A stretch of DNA of 64,000 nt, taken from contig NZ_RHFH01000005.1 of the NCBI RefSeq assembly GCF_004745075.1, forward strand, positions 62,001-126,000, given 5' to 3'. This document shows positions 34,433 to 43,695 of the stretch, in pieces; position 1 is the first letter of the stretch; each line of letters starts with the position of its first letter. The notes under the pieces were generated by a model. It ran no database searches, was not told the DNA's origin, and was given only the letters and a program-made list of their open reading frames with translations. The translations under genes and the position numbers were made by a program. This DNA is from Brevibacterium sp. S111. Its GTDB lineage: Bacteria; Actinomycetota; Actinomycetes; Actinomycetales; Brevibacteriaceae.

Positions 34433-35074
34433 TCAATCGACGAGGCGTCTCTTGGTGAGACTCGCGTGCAGCGCAGGTGCGACGAAGTAGACGATCTCCT
34501 GGCGGCTCATGCTGACAATGGGCTCGATTCGATAGACATAGCGGGTGACGAAGACTCCAGCGATGGTCGCTGCGGCGCCGCTGGCCCAGCCTCGCGCATT
34601 CTCACCGCCGATCAGTGCAACCAGCCGCTCGAACAGCTGAGTCTCGATGTAGCTGCGTGACGCCGTGGTGCCGGCGGATGCGGAGTTCTCGTCCGCGTCG
34701 GAGAGGAGCCGGCGCAGTCGAGTCTGAGTCGTCGGAGCGTCCCAATAGACGATTGCGGCATTGAGGAGTCGACGGGCGAAGTCGTCGTCCGTCCTCGTGC
34801 TGGCCCCTGAGCCGGGCCCCGAGTCGACGACCGAGTCGAATACTGCGCCCGGGCTGATGACCAAGTCCAGTACGGCGTTGAAAAGCCCTTCCTTCCCGCC
34901 GAAATGGTAATTCACCATCGCATGGTCGACACCGGCCTCGGCAGCGATGCTGCGCGCCGAAACGGCACGGTACCCATGCGCGAGGAACTGCCGCCTGCCT
35001 GCATCGATCAGCCGGTCGCTAGTATCAGACACACCGCGGGGACGTCCTCGTCGCTTATTCACCACACTTGCCAT
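34433..35074 (-). CDS. TetR family transcriptional regulator
   Basis: A 213-residue TetR protein with an Arg-rich N-terminus (KRRGRPRG, contacting the minor groove) and an HTH at about 20-60 (IDAGRRQFLAHGYRAVSARS, AEAGVDHAMVNYHFGGKEG). The C-terminus fits TetR_C_17-like domains. ATG 35074 is preferred to the upstream in-frame start. Only 29 bp separate it from the divergent FAD oxidoreductase start, so they share a promoter region. It converges with the DHA2 exporter at its 3' end. Confidence 0.87.
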   Translation of the reverse strand: MASVVNKRRGRPRGVSDTSDRLIDAGRRQFLAHGYRAVSARSIAAEAGVDHAMVNYHFGGKEGLFNAVLDLVISPGAVFDSVVDSGPGSGASTRTDDDFARRLLNAAIVYWDAPTTQTRLRRLLSDADENSASAGTTASRSYIETQLFERLVALIGGENARGWASGAAATIAGVFVTRYVYRIEPIVSMSRQEIVYFVAPALHASLTKRRLVD

Positions 35075-35103
35075 TGTGCCTGCGTCCTCATCACGATCGC
35101 CAC

Positions 35104-36336
35104 ATGGCCGACGATGAGAATGCTCAGCAGAGAACAATCACCACTGATGCCTGCGTGGTCGGCGGTGGGCCCGCCGGACTCATGACAGGTGTGCTGCTGG
35201 CGCGTGCAGGAGTGGATGTCACCGTCATCGAGAAGCACGACGACTTCCTCCGCGATTTCCGCGGAGACACAATCCACCCTTCGACACTGGAGGTGCTGCA
35301 CGAACTCGGCTGGGTCGACGAGTTCCTCTCCCTGCCCCACACCAGAATGGACTCCGTCGAGGTCGCGTTCGGAAACGATCGCGTCACCGTCGCCGATTTC
35401 TCTCATCTGCCGGTCCGGCATCGGTTCATCGCCTTCGTCCCGCAGTGGGACTTTCTCGCGTTCCTGCTGGAGAAAGGCAAGCTCTATCCCCACTTCACCT
35501 TCCTCCCCGAGGCCACCGCACTCAAGCTGATCACCCAGGGGCACCGTGTTCGCGGAATCCTCGGCCACCGCAGGGGGCAGTCCCTGCGCGTACTCTCCCG
35601 ACTGGTCATCGGCGCCGACGGCCGTCGCGGCTTCACCAAGCGGGGATCCGGGCTGCCCGGCCACGACATCGGAGCACCCATCGACGTGCTCTGGTTCCGG
35701 CTACCCCGCTCGGAAGGCGAACGTCTCCCCCTCTTCACCGGCGGACAGGGTTCGCTGATCTCCATCAACCGCGGCGAGTACTGGCAGCTCGCCTATGCCA
35801 TCCCGCCCGGCACCGGAGACGTCATTCGCGCCGATGGTCCGACGGCGCTGCAGCGGCGAGTGGCACACCTGCAACCCGGTTTTCGCAACAGGCTCCTCGG
35901 CCTCGATGATTGGGGCAAGGTGCAGGAACTCAAAGTCTCTGTGGATCGCCTCCGGAAGTGGCACCGACCGGGACTGCTCTGCATCGGCGATGCGGCACAT
36001 GCGATGTCACCCGCCGGAGGAGTCGGCATCAACCTTGCGATCCAGGATGCCGTGGCCACAGCGAACCTGCTCGCCCCGGTACTGCGCACACGGACTCCGC
36101 ACGAAGGTGAACTCGACGCCGTCCAGCGCCGTCGGTCCCTGCCGACTCGGATCACGCAGGCATTCCAAACGCGGATCCTCAGCGGCCTCTACGCCAGCTC
36201 CGTGGCGAAACGGGGCGCTGCCACGCTGCCTCTCCCGCTGAGGCTCCTGCGGCGTATTCCGCGATTGAGACATCTGACCGGTCGCCTCATCGGCTTGGGC
36301 GTGCGGCCGGAACACCCGAGGACACCTCCGATTTGA
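35104..36336 (+). CDS. FAD-dependent oxidoreductase (aromatic monooxygenase-like)
   Basis: A 410-residue flavoprotein of the PHBH/UbiH superfamily. The FAD fold is ACVVGGGPAGLMTGVLLARA, the DG motif LVIGADGRRGFTK, and the second motif LLCIGDAAHAMSPAGGVGIN. It resembles pentachlorophenol/aromatic-ring monooxygenases. Start ATG 35104. It is divergent from and only 29 bp away from a TetR gene, so it is probably inducible by substrate. The C-terminus is basic (LRLLRRIPRLRHLTGRLIGL). Substrate unknown. Confidence 0.85.
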   Translation: MADDENAQQRTITTDACVVGGGPAGLMTGVLLARAGVDVTVIEKHDDFLRDFRGDTIHPSTLEVLHELGWVDEFLSLPHTRMDSVEVAFGNDRVTVADFSHLPVRHRFIAFVPQWDFLAFLLEKGKLYPHFTFLPEATALKLITQGHRVRGILGHRRGQSLRVLSRLVIGADGRRGFTKRGSGLPGHDIGAPIDVLWFRLPRSEGERLPLFTGGQGSLISINRGEYWQLAYAIPPGTGDVIRADGPTALQRRVAHLQPGFRNRLLGLDDWGKVQELKVSVDRLRKWHRPGLLCIGDAAHAMSPAGGVGINLAIQDAVATANLLAPVLRTRTPHEGELDAVQRRRSLPTRITQAFQTRILSGLYASSVAKRGAATLPLPLRLLRRIPRLRHLTGRLIGLGVRPEHPRTPPI

Positions 36337-36376
36337 GGGCACTGACCAGCTTGGATATCCTGAAACTGGAAGGAAC

Positions 36377-36396
36377 CGACCGGGACGACCCGGTCG
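36377..36396. terminator. Short hairpin between the FAD oxidoreductase and chaA
   Basis: Eight-base-pair stem CGACCGGG-ACGA-CCCGGTCG with a four-base loop, 40 bp after the stop at 36336. No T-tract follows, so termination is uncertain. Confidence 0.4.
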
Positions 36397-36443
36397 CTGG
36401 ATAGTCACGATGAGGACGGCCTCAGAGACAGGGAGACTCTCTT

Positions 36444-37673
36444 ATGTCCGCCGCCCTCCGCACCATCATCACGCCGATCGCGATCGTTCGGCTCATCCTC
36501 GGCTGGGGCGCATTCCTCGCCCTGCAGCTGCTCGGTTCCCTGCTCACTCCTCCGGTGCCCATGCCGGTGCTCGTCACCGCGCTCATCGTCATCATCGCGG
36601 TCATCCTCATCTGTGCCTTCGGTGTCGTCACCGAGGCCGAACATCTCGCGACCCGCCTCGGCGATCCCTATGGCTCGCTCGTGCTGACGATTTCGATCTG
36701 CCTCATCGAGGTCATCCTCATCGCCGCCGTCCTGCTCGGCCCCGGCGATCACGCCACGATCGCCCGCGATTCGGTGATGGCGGTGTCGATGATCATCCTC
36801 GCAGCCGTGGTCGGCCTGTGCCTGCTCATCGGTGGGCTGCGCCACGGAGCCATGGAGCACAACCGCACGGGCGTCTCGTCCTACCTCGTGATGATCGTCG
36901 TCTTCGCCGCCCTCGCCTTCGCCGTGCCCGCCCTCATCGGCACGCCCGACGGCGCCTATGAGATCTGGCAGGAGATCCCGATCATCGTCGTCACCGTCGG
37001 CGCCTACGTCTTCTTCCTCTACCGGCAGATGGGACCGCAGGCCCACGAATTCACCGAGGTGGTCCCCGTCGGTGCAGCCTCGGCGGGTGCCTCATCGACT
37101 GCAGGAACGACGCACTCCTCCCCCACCGAGGCGGCGGGTCTTGGTGAGTCAAGCCGACCCGAGGCGGCCGACCAGGTTGAGAACGAGCTTCAGGGAATCG
37201 TCGAGATCCTCTCGACCCACCGATTGGAGATCATCATTCGGCTGGTCCTCCTCGTCGCCACGGTGTTGCCGATTGTCCTGCTCTCCCACGATATGGCCAC
37301 GCTGCTCGATGACGGCCTGGGCCGCCTCGGCGCTCCAGTGGCGCTGTCCGGAGTGGTCATTGCGATGATCGTGTTCCTGCCCGAGACGCTCACCTCTCTG
37401 CGGGCGGCCTGGAACGGGGAGATCCAGCGCGTGAGCAACCTCTGCCACGGCGCACAGGTGTCGACGGTGGGGCTGACGATCCCGACGGTGCTCGTCATCG
37501 GAATGCTCACCGATCAGCAGATCGTACTCGCCGAATCCCCGATCAATCTGGCGCTGCTGGCGATCACACTGCTGGTCACGATCATAGCGTTCGCGGGCAG
37601 GCGGGTCACCGCCATTCACGGAGCCGCGCTGCTCATCGTCTTCGCGGTCTACGGGCTCGCACTGTTCTCATGA
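36444..37673 (+). CDS. chaA: Calcium/sodium:proton antiporter, ChaA family
   Basis: A 409-residue antiporter of the Ca2+:cation antiporter superfamily. Two homologous halves carry acidic motifs: FGVVTEAEHLATRLGDPYGS with SICLIEVILIAAVLL, and IVFLPETLTSLRAAWNGEIQ with NLCHGAQVSTVGLTIPTVLV. A Ser/Ala-rich loop (about 205-245) separates them. It exports Ca2+ or Na+ for protons at alkaline pH. Start ATG 36444. There is no adjacent chaB; the ChaB-like protein is 34 kb away. Confidence 0.88.
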   Translation: MSAALRTIITPIAIVRLILGWGAFLALQLLGSLLTPPVPMPVLVTALIVIIAVILICAFGVVTEAEHLATRLGDPYGSLVLTISICLIEVILIAAVLLGPGDHATIARDSVMAVSMIILAAVVGLCLLIGGLRHGAMEHNRTGVSSYLVMIVVFAALAFAVPALIGTPDGAYEIWQEIPIIVVTVGAYVFFLYRQMGPQAHEFTEVVPVGAASAGASSTAGTTHSSPTEAAGLGESSRPEAADQVENELQGIVEILSTHRLEIIIRLVLLVATVLPIVLLSHDMATLLDDGLGRLGAPVALSGVVIAMIVFLPETLTSLRAAWNGEIQRVSNLCHGAQVSTVGLTIPTVLVIGMLTDQQIVLAESPINLALLAITLLVTIIAFAGRRVTAIHGAALLIVFAVYGLALFS

Positions 37674-37772
37674 GCCGGGCCCACGACAGTCGGTGAGAGC
37701 TGAACGCACACGGGTAAGGTGGATTTCGAACGTTCAATCAGCCTCTGGTTGTGTCCCCTCGAAGGAGTACCT

Positions 37773-38225
37773 ATGAATAACGACGCCGCCTCACAGCCCA
37801 ACAGTGCGGCACTGCCCGATGTCTCTTTGCAGGGTTCGAGCCGGTTCGTTGCGGCCACCGGCCTCGTCGTCGAGGAGGTCACGGCCACCTCGGTGCGGGG
37901 ACATGCGGATCTTGATGAGAACCACCACACTCCGTGGGGCGTCGTCCACGGCGGCGTCTACACCAGCATCGTCGAAAGCGCCGGCAGCATCGGTGCGAGC
38001 CATGCTGTAGCCGATCGCGGCGAGTTCGCCGTCGGTGTCCACAATGCCACCGACTTCCTCCGCCCCAGCCAGGGCGCTCGGGTCGCCGTCGAAGCCACCG
38101 CCCTCTACCAGGGACGGACGCAGCAGCTGTGGGAGGTCATCATCACGGATGCGGCGACGGGCAAACAGCTCTCGCGCGGTCAGCTCCGTCTGCAGAACGT
38201 GCCGCTGCCGAAGCAGGACAGCTGA
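37773..38225 (+). CDS. PaaI-type hotdog-fold thioesterase
   Basis: A 150-residue hotdog protein that hydrolyses acyl- or aryl-CoA thioesters. The family signature TPWGVVHGGVYTSIVESAGS contains the HGG loop and central helix with the catalytic acid. ATDFLRPSQGARVAVEATAL is the downstream strand pair. ATG 37773 follows AAGGAG. Location 350 bp from an acyl-CoA synthetase is consistent with CoA metabolism, although the strands differ. Confidence 0.85.
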   Translation: MNNDAASQPNSAALPDVSLQGSSRFVAATGLVVEEVTATSVRGHADLDENHHTPWGVVHGGVYTSIVESAGSIGASHAVADRGEFAVGVHNATDFLRPSQGARVAVEATALYQGRTQQLWEVIITDAATGKQLSRGQLRLQNVPLPKQDS

Positions 38226-38241
38226 TGTGACGCTGCCCGCC

Positions 38242-38526
38242 TCAGACCAGCGCGACGCGCTTGTGCGCAACACGGGCCAACCGCTCCAGCATTCCTGTGC
38301 CGGGCATGACAGCTCCATTTTCGATTCGGGCGATGGCCGCCTGGGTTGTGTGCATTCGCTTGGCCAGTTCAGCCTGAGTCAGCCCGAGCTCCATCCGCTC
38401 GTCGTAGAACAGCTGAGAAATGCGAATGCCGGCGTCGATCTCCTCATAGCCAACTTCATATTCGGTGCGCTCTTTTTCGGACATCCGACCGAGCCGTTCC
38501 GCACGCATCTGCTCCAAAGTCTTCAT
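38242..38526 (-). CDS. XRE family HTH protein, antitoxin-like, orphan
   Basis: A 94-residue protein. Helices at about 5-45 precede a Cro/C1-type HTH at 46-80 (LGLTQAELAKRMHTTQAAIA, RIENGAV). The N-terminal segment resembles HigA/DUF4447-like antitoxins. No toxin lies next to it: upstream is a 48-bp gap and then an acyl-CoA synthetase, and downstream is the thioesterase. It may be a stand-alone regulator or a former antitoxin. Confidence 0.75.
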   Translation of the reverse strand: MKTLEQMRAERLGRMSEKERTEYEVGYEEIDAGIRISQLFYDERMELGLTQAELAKRMHTTQAAIARIENGAVMPGTGMLERLARVAHKRVALV

Positions 38527-38574
38527 GCTGCGAATAATACTCGCTCCTCCACAGAGCCGTCGTCCCAGAAGACT

Positions 38575-40176
38575 TCAGCTCCCCGCCATCTCCCGCAACG
38601 CGTTCTTGCGGATCTTGCCCGTCGACGTCGTCGGCAGCGCGTCGACGAATTCGATGCCGGCCGGTGCCTTATACGAGGCGATGCGGGTCTTGACGAAGGC
38701 GATGAGTTCGTCCGCGTCGAGGCTCGCTCCTTCTCTCAGCACCACGTAGGCCAACGGTCGCTGTCCCCACTTCTCGTCGGGCATTCCGACGACGGCCGCC
38801 TCGGCGACGGATTCGTGGGCGACGATCGCCTGCTCGACCTCGATGGTGGAGATGTTCTCTCCGCCGGAGATGACGATGTCCTTGGCCCGGTCGAGGATCT
38901 GGACATAGCCGTCGGGGTGCATGACGGCGAGGTCGCCGGTGTGGAACCAGCCGCCGCGGAAGGCCACCTCGGTGTCCTCGGGAGAATTGAGATACCCCTT
39001 CATCACGTTGTTGCCGCGCATGACGATCTCGCCCATCGTCGCTCCGTCACGGGGTACGTCGGCGAGCACATCATCGTCGCGGAGCTCGACGACGCGCATG
39101 CGATCAGCGCTGATCATGCCGATCCCCTGCCGTGATTTCAGGGCCGCGCGTTCCTCGACGGGCAGGCCGGTCCATTCGGGCTGCGGTTCGCACGAGGAGT
39201 ACGGGCCGTAGGATTCGGTGAGCCCGTAGACGTGGATGACCTCGATTCCCAGTCCCTCCAGGAGAGCGATCGTCGTCGGTGACGGCGGGGCTCCGGCCGT
39301 GGTGATCGACAGCTCGCCGTCCATGGAATGGGCTTCCTTGGCACCGGCGATGGTGTTGAGCACGACCGGTGCGCCGGCCATGCGCGTGACCTGCTCGTCG
39401 TCGATGAGCCGCCAGGCCTCGGGTCCGCGCACGGCCCGGATGCACACGTGTGTGCCCGACACTGCGGTCAGCGCCCAGGTCGTACACCAGCCGTTGCAGT
39501 GGAACATCGGCAGCGTCCACAGGTAGCGGGTCAGCGGTGCGAAGTCCTGCGTGATGACCTCGCCGAGCGAGTTCAGGTATGCCCCGCGGTGGGTGTACAT
39601 CACGCCCTTGGGTCGGCCCGTGGTGCCCGAGGTGTAGTTGACCGTGATCGTCGCGGTCTCGTCTGCGACCTCATAGGCCCGGGGTGATTCCGGCGCCGAG
39701 GCGGTCCAGTCGGCATACGCTTCCAGGCTGAGTTCCGCGGCGCTGACGTCACCGGGGGTGCCGTCTTCGTCGGGGTGGACGACGATGGTTTCGACTGCGT
39801 TCGCTGCACCGGCGTCGATGACCGGCTGGAGGAGGCCGGCGTCGCCGAAGAGGAACTTCACTTCGCTGTGTCCGAGGATGTATTCGACCTCGGGCGGGGC
39901 CAGGCGGGTGTTGAGCATGACGAGCACCCCGCCGGCCAGAGGGACGGCGTAGTGGGCGATGAGCGCCTCGGCGCTGTTCGGGGCGAGCACGGCGACGGTG
40001 TCGCCCTCCTTGAGGCCGCGGCGGACCAAGCCTTCGGCGAGGTTCTGCACGGTCTCGGCCATGTCTCGGTAGGTGAAGCGGCGGGGCCCGTCGACGATCG
40101 CCTCGCGATCGGGGTGAGCTTCGAGCGAGCGCTCGAGGAAGCGCAGCGGGGTCAGGGCGGTATCCAATCCGGACAT
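38575..40176 (-). CDS. Acyl-CoA synthetase (AMP-forming, medium/long-chain)
   Basis: A 533-residue ANL-superfamily ligase that activates a carboxylic acid as acyl-AMP and then acyl-CoA. The P-loop is TVNYTSGTTGRPKGVMYTHR, the adenine motif is HVYGLTESYGPYSS, GWFHTGDLAVMHPDGYVQIL carries the conserved Asp, and the C-terminal lysine lies in LPTTSTGKIRKNAL. It resembles AlkK-type medium-chain enzymes. ATG 40176 is chosen over the frame start at 40191. Confidence 0.9.
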   Translation of the reverse strand: MSGLDTALTPLRFLERSLEAHPDREAIVDGPRRFTYRDMAETVQNLAEGLVRRGLKEGDTVAVLAPNSAEALIAHYAVPLAGGVLVMLNTRLAPPEVEYILGHSEVKFLFGDAGLLQPVIDAGAANAVETIVVHPDEDGTPGDVSAAELSLEAYADWTASAPESPRAYEVADETATITVNYTSGTTGRPKGVMYTHRGAYLNSLGEVITQDFAPLTRYLWTLPMFHCNGWCTTWALTAVSGTHVCIRAVRGPEAWRLIDDEQVTRMAGAPVVLNTIAGAKEAHSMDGELSITTAGAPPSPTTIALLEGLGIEVIHVYGLTESYGPYSSCEPQPEWTGLPVEERAALKSRQGIGMISADRMRVVELRDDDVLADVPRDGATMGEIVMRGNNVMKGYLNSPEDTEVAFRGGWFHTGDLAVMHPDGYVQILDRAKDIVISGGENISTIEVEQAIVAHESVAEAAVVGMPDEKWGQRPLAYVVLREGASLDADELIAFVKTRIASYKAPAGIEFVDALPTTSTGKIRKNALREMAGS

Positions 40177-40303
40177 GGTGGGGCTCCTCATCGTCGGTGA
40201 CCAGGGTCGGTGTTCGCGGTGGGCTCGCCGTGGTCGAACATCGGGTCTGCGCTTAGATTACCTACCGGTTTTGTGAGCCAACACACCCACCCCGCCGAGG
40301 CGG

Positions 40304-41392
40304 CTATTCGCAGCCGACTCCATCGCCGTCCCGGTCGAGGTGGGACCCATATCCGGGGTCGCCGCGGTGGACGGGGGCGGCGCCGGCTTCGCGGGCGGCA
40401 GTGCAGTTTTCGAAGGATGTCGATGAGTTCGACGATCCGCTCGATGACGAGCCTGAACCTGACGCTCCGGTGCCCGACGGCGAGCTGTCCGAGGATCCTG
40501 AGCTCGAGGACTTCTGTTTCGCTGGGCGGGTCTCTTCTTTCGTGGTGACGTTGTCACCGTCGCCGGGGCCGGGCCAGTCGACATCCTCGGTGAAGGCGGG
40601 CTGGTCCTCGCAGGTGTCGAGGACGCGCTCCATGGCGGTCTTCTCCGGCGGGACCACCCACAGCTCGTATTTGTGTTTCACGGCGATCTGTCGGGCGACG
40701 TATTCGCAGCGGTAGGACTTGTTCGGAGGCAGCCAAGTCGCGGCATCAGCGTCGCCCTTCTGCCGGTTGAGGCTCGAGCTCACGGCGAGCAGGTTGAGGG
40801 GGTCGTTGCCGAATTCCTTCAGCGTCTCCTCGTCGAACTGTGCGGCACCGGTCTGCCAGGCATTCGATCGGGCGACGACGTGGTCGATGTCGACGGCATT
40901 CGCGCCGCGATCGAAGTCATAGGTCTCGCCCTTGTACGAGTCGGCGATCGTGCCGGCCAGGACGATGCATCCCTGCGTACCCGCCTTGAGCGTGATGTCC
41001 GTGAGATCGCGGCGGAGCACATCGTTGCGGGTGTCGCAGCCGTTGTGGTCGGTGTCCGAACGCCATTTGAACAGGTCACCGTCGTAGCCGGTCTTCGGTG
41101 CCCGGCCCTTGACCGCAAGTTCGTCCAACATCGCCGAGGCGGTGCCGGGCGTCGAACTGCCTGCTCGACCTTCGTCCCCGTCCTGGCCGTCGTCGTCGTC
41201 ATCGGGTGTCGTCGGCGCAGCGGAATCGCTGGTCGGTTCCGGGGCCTCCCGACTGGGCTTGGGGTCGGCCGTGCTGGATGAGGCGGTGTCGACGGTCGGT
41301 TCGGTCGCCTCGGCGCATCCGGAGAGAAGGCCGAGAGTGAGGACTGCCGCGAGTGCCGCATGGGCGCGGCGTGGGGAAGAGAGCATGGGCAT
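40304..41392 (-). CDS. Secreted lipoprotein HNH endonuclease with Excalibur domain
   Basis: A 362-residue exported protein. The signal peptide has a lipobox LLSGC (Cys26). A Ser/Thr/Asp-rich spacer follows. The HNH/DUF1524 domain (about 95-250) contains DIDHVVARSNAWQTGA with the catalytic His and NDPLNLLAVSSSLNRQKGDA. A Ser/Gly-rich linker leads to a C-terminal Excalibur calcium-binding motif (LDRDGDGVGCE). It should degrade DNA outside the cell or at the envelope. ATG 41392 is taken; a TTG lies upstream at 41404. Four cysteines in the nuclease domain may pair. Confidence 0.85.
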   Translation of the reverse strand: MPMLSSPRRAHAALAAVLTLGLLSGCAEATEPTVDTASSSTADPKPSREAPEPTSDSAAPTTPDDDDDGQDGDEGRAGSSTPGTASAMLDELAVKGRAPKTGYDGDLFKWRSDTDHNGCDTRNDVLRRDLTDITLKAGTQGCIVLAGTIADSYKGETYDFDRGANAVDIDHVVARSNAWQTGAAQFDEETLKEFGNDPLNLLAVSSSLNRQKGDADAATWLPPNKSYRCEYVARQIAVKHKYELWVVPPEKTAMERVLDTCEDQPAFTEDVDWPGPGDGDNVTTKEETRPAKQKSSSSGSSDSSPSGTGASGSGSSSSGSSNSSTSFENCTAAREAGAAPVHRGDPGYGSHLDRDGDGVGCE

Positions 41393-41656
41393 GGACTTTC
41401 GCAAGGTGCGGGCTCGCCGGTGGGGCGAGATCGTTCAGACGTGGACGTGGACCGAGCCGACACGAATGCCGCTGCTCGATCCACTTCGATCAGTGTAGAG
41501 CGGGCGGAGTGTCGATGGCGCACGATAGGCCAGAACGTATCCCATTCGTTAGATGACCGGAGAATCTCTCTGTAGAGCGCTGCCGAACGAGCGAATTCCG
41601 GGCGTAGGCTGACGACTACACGCATAATCTCGACCGCCGGAAGGCTGTGACACTCA

Positions 41657-41860
41657 ATGAGCGAGGACCCCAACGTCGAGGCGCTGCGCCAAGACGATTC
41701 CAACTGGAAACTGGGCCTCTTCTACGCATCGATGCGAGACCACGCTCCGCTGATTCCCAAACGCTATGGGTGGGGCTGGACCATCAACTTCGGTAGTCCT
41801 TGGACGTGGCTGGTCGGAGTTATTCTCGCAATCGTGATCGTCTGGGGCGTGTTCTCCTAA
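41657..41860 (+). CDS. DUF5808 small membrane protein
   Basis: A 67-residue protein. The sequence DSNWKLGLFYASMRDHAPLI and PKRYGWGWTINFGSPWTW matches the DUF5808 domain, followed by one membrane helix (LVGVILAIVIVWGVF). In other actinobacteria this module often accompanies DUF1648-containing or GntR proteins, but here it is alone. Function unknown. ATG 41657 and the length are consistent with a complete gene. Confidence 0.75.
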   Translation: MSEDPNVEALRQDDSNWKLGLFYASMRDHAPLIPKRYGWGWTINFGSPWTWLVGVILAIVIVWGVFS

Positions 41861-42009
41861 AGGCTGGTCTTTCACGCATCAGTGCGGGCACAGCGCACGA
41901 CCTGACTCCTGCCTACAGCCCCTTCTGCCGGCCACCGCCCCTGACTCCACCGGCGGGTGGGTGCATGATGGAAGGGGACGGTGAGCAGCCTCGGCGAGGA
42001 GGATTGTCG

Positions 42010-42723
42010 ATGCGACACGATGAGGAGCGACCGCGCACCAGCGGATTTCTGGCCGACGGGACGGTGCCGGGGCACTGGACGCAGGTGCTCGGGTCGATGC
42101 GGGCGAATCCGTTCACCCATCTTTCCCCTGATGAAGTGCGCACCGAGGCGGCCGGCCAGCTCATCGTCGCGCCCTCCCCCGAGGTGGCCTGGGCGTGCTT
42201 CGGGGAGTTGCTCGCCTCAGTCGATCCAGGGGCTCGTCCCGGGCCACGCATCACAATCACCGCTCCCGACGACCTCGTTGCCTCCGACGTCCCCGCGGGG
42301 ATGTGGGTCTACCTGCCGCACCGACAAGACGGGTGGACGGACCTCGAGGACGCTTCGGCGAAGTTGCGGGCGACCCTGGTCAAGGAGAACTCGACGCGAG
42401 AAGCAGGCAGCAAGCTGGTTCTCATGGAATACGGGATCAACCTGTGGATGTGGGCCGAGCCGCCGTCAAGCGGAGGCGACCCCGTCTGCCACGCGGGCGA
42501 GCTCATCAGCTGGGAGAGCGCGTGGGCCCTGGGCGCCGGCGGTGCCGCCGATGCCGGCAGCGCCGGTGGCTCGACGTCTGCCTCCGGCGATGACGCGGTT
42601 GCCACCTCGGCACACGCTGCCGATTCACTGCATGCAGCCGACTCAGTGCCCGGAGCTTCGGCGCGCCCGCCGATCTACTTCGGCCTGCCACCCATCCTGC
42701 GCAAGCGCCGCTGGGAGAGCTGA
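42010..42723 (+). CDS. Hypothetical protein, 237 residues
   Basis: A soluble-looking protein with no signal or membrane segment. The conserved-looking core is residues 10-155 (FTHLSPDEVRTEAAGQLIVA, VYLPHRQDGWTDLEDASAKL, KLVLMEYGINLWMWAEPPSS), and an Ala/Ser/Gly-rich linker leads to FGLPPILRKRRWE. No family recognised. ATG 42010 follows GAGGAGG, so the longer frame from 41800 is not used. Confidence 0.65.
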   Translation: MRHDEERPRTSGFLADGTVPGHWTQVLGSMRANPFTHLSPDEVRTEAAGQLIVAPSPEVAWACFGELLASVDPGARPGPRITITAPDDLVASDVPAGMWVYLPHRQDGWTDLEDASAKLRATLVKENSTREAGSKLVLMEYGINLWMWAEPPSSGGDPVCHAGELISWESAWALGAGGAADAGSAGGSTSASGDDAVATSAHAADSLHAADSVPGASARPPIYFGLPPILRKRRWES

Positions 42724-42748
42724 GCACCTTCTTCGAAACCACTGTCTT

Positions 42749-42786
42749 GCGCCGAGACAACGGTGCACGCACAGTGGTCTCGGCGC
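42749..42786. terminator. Bidirectional terminator-like hairpin
   Basis: A perfect 10-bp stem GCGCCGAGAC / GTCTCGGCGC with an 18-base loop lies between two convergent genes (stops at 42723 and 42820). Position suggests a shared terminator; no T-run follows. Confidence 0.65.
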
Positions 42787-42819
42787 TCAGGCGTTGTCTC
42801 GACACTGAGCTGCCACCCC

Positions 42820-43611
42820 TCACGCCACCGCGACGACGACTCCGGCGGCGATGAGCAGGATGAAGTAGCCCCAGGCGTGGAGGATCTCCGGGATCTTCGG
42901 GACGCGCCTGCGCAGGAAGACGATGATCGGCATGCCGCCGATGAGCAGCGCCAATGCCGCGTGGAGGTCGAGGGCTCCGACGATGCCGGGGGCGTCGATA
43001 GAAGCCGGGGCGAGGATCGTCACGAGCACGGCCGGGCTCATGATCACCAAGGTCAGTGGGTTGGCCAGGGTCGTGGCCACGGTCATCGTCGCCCCCGACC
43101 GGCGCATCATCGGCACGGTCATCACCGATCCGCCGACGCCGAGGAACGACGCCAGTCCGCCGATCGGCACACCCCAGATCGCTGCGATTCCGCGCCCGCC
43201 CTCGCCGGTCTCCTCCCTGAAGCGGGCGGCGGGGCGGAAGAAGCCCGGACGCAGCAGCAGGTCGACGGCGGTGACGGCGATGTAGATGACGAATCCCCAC
43301 TGCAGCAGCACATCCGGGGCGAAGCCTGCGCTGAGCGCCCCGAGCCCTCCACCGAAGGCGAGCAGCCCGAGCAGCCACCACCGTCCCTTGAGGTGGGCGA
43401 GCGTTTCCCGCTTCGTCGAGACCGTGGCGACGATGGCGTTGACGAGCATGACCAGCGCCGAGGTGGCCGCCGCAACCCGTGCCGTGTCTGATCCGAGATC
43501 GGCATCGACGAGCGTGATGATCGGGACGGTGACGAAGCCGCCGCCGAAGCCGAAGAGCACGGTCGTCAGCCCGACGAGGCAGCCGATGAGAATGAGTCCG
43601 ATGAATTCCAC
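42820..43611 (-). CDS. Sulfite exporter TauE/SafE family protein
   Basis: A 263-residue membrane protein with about eight hydrophobic segments. The N-terminal FIGLILIGCLVGLTTVLFGF GG pattern (split here for length) and GVPIGGLASFLGVGGSVMTV are the two halves of the TauE/SafE repeat. Members export sulfite, sulfoacetate or related anions; here the substrate is unknown. Start 43611. It diverges from the AraC regulator, which may control it. Confidence 0.85.
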   Translation of the reverse strand: MEFIGLILIGCLVGLTTVLFGFGGGFVTVPIITLVDADLGSDTARVAAATSALVMLVNAIVATVSTKRETLAHLKGRWWLLGLLAFGGGLGALSAGFAPDVLLQWGFVIYIAVTAVDLLLRPGFFRPAARFREETGEGGRGIAAIWGVPIGGLASFLGVGGSVMTVPMMRRSGATMTVATTLANPLTLVIMSPAVLVTILAPASIDAPGIVGALDLHAALALLIGGMPIIVFLRRRVPKIPEILHAWGYFILLIAAGVVVAVA

Positions 43612-43695
43612 TCACCTATCTCAGCGCACCGCACCCAAGGCAGGCAATCGATAGTCTGCCGCTGATCTGTGAGAATTCGCCACTACACTCGAGTC

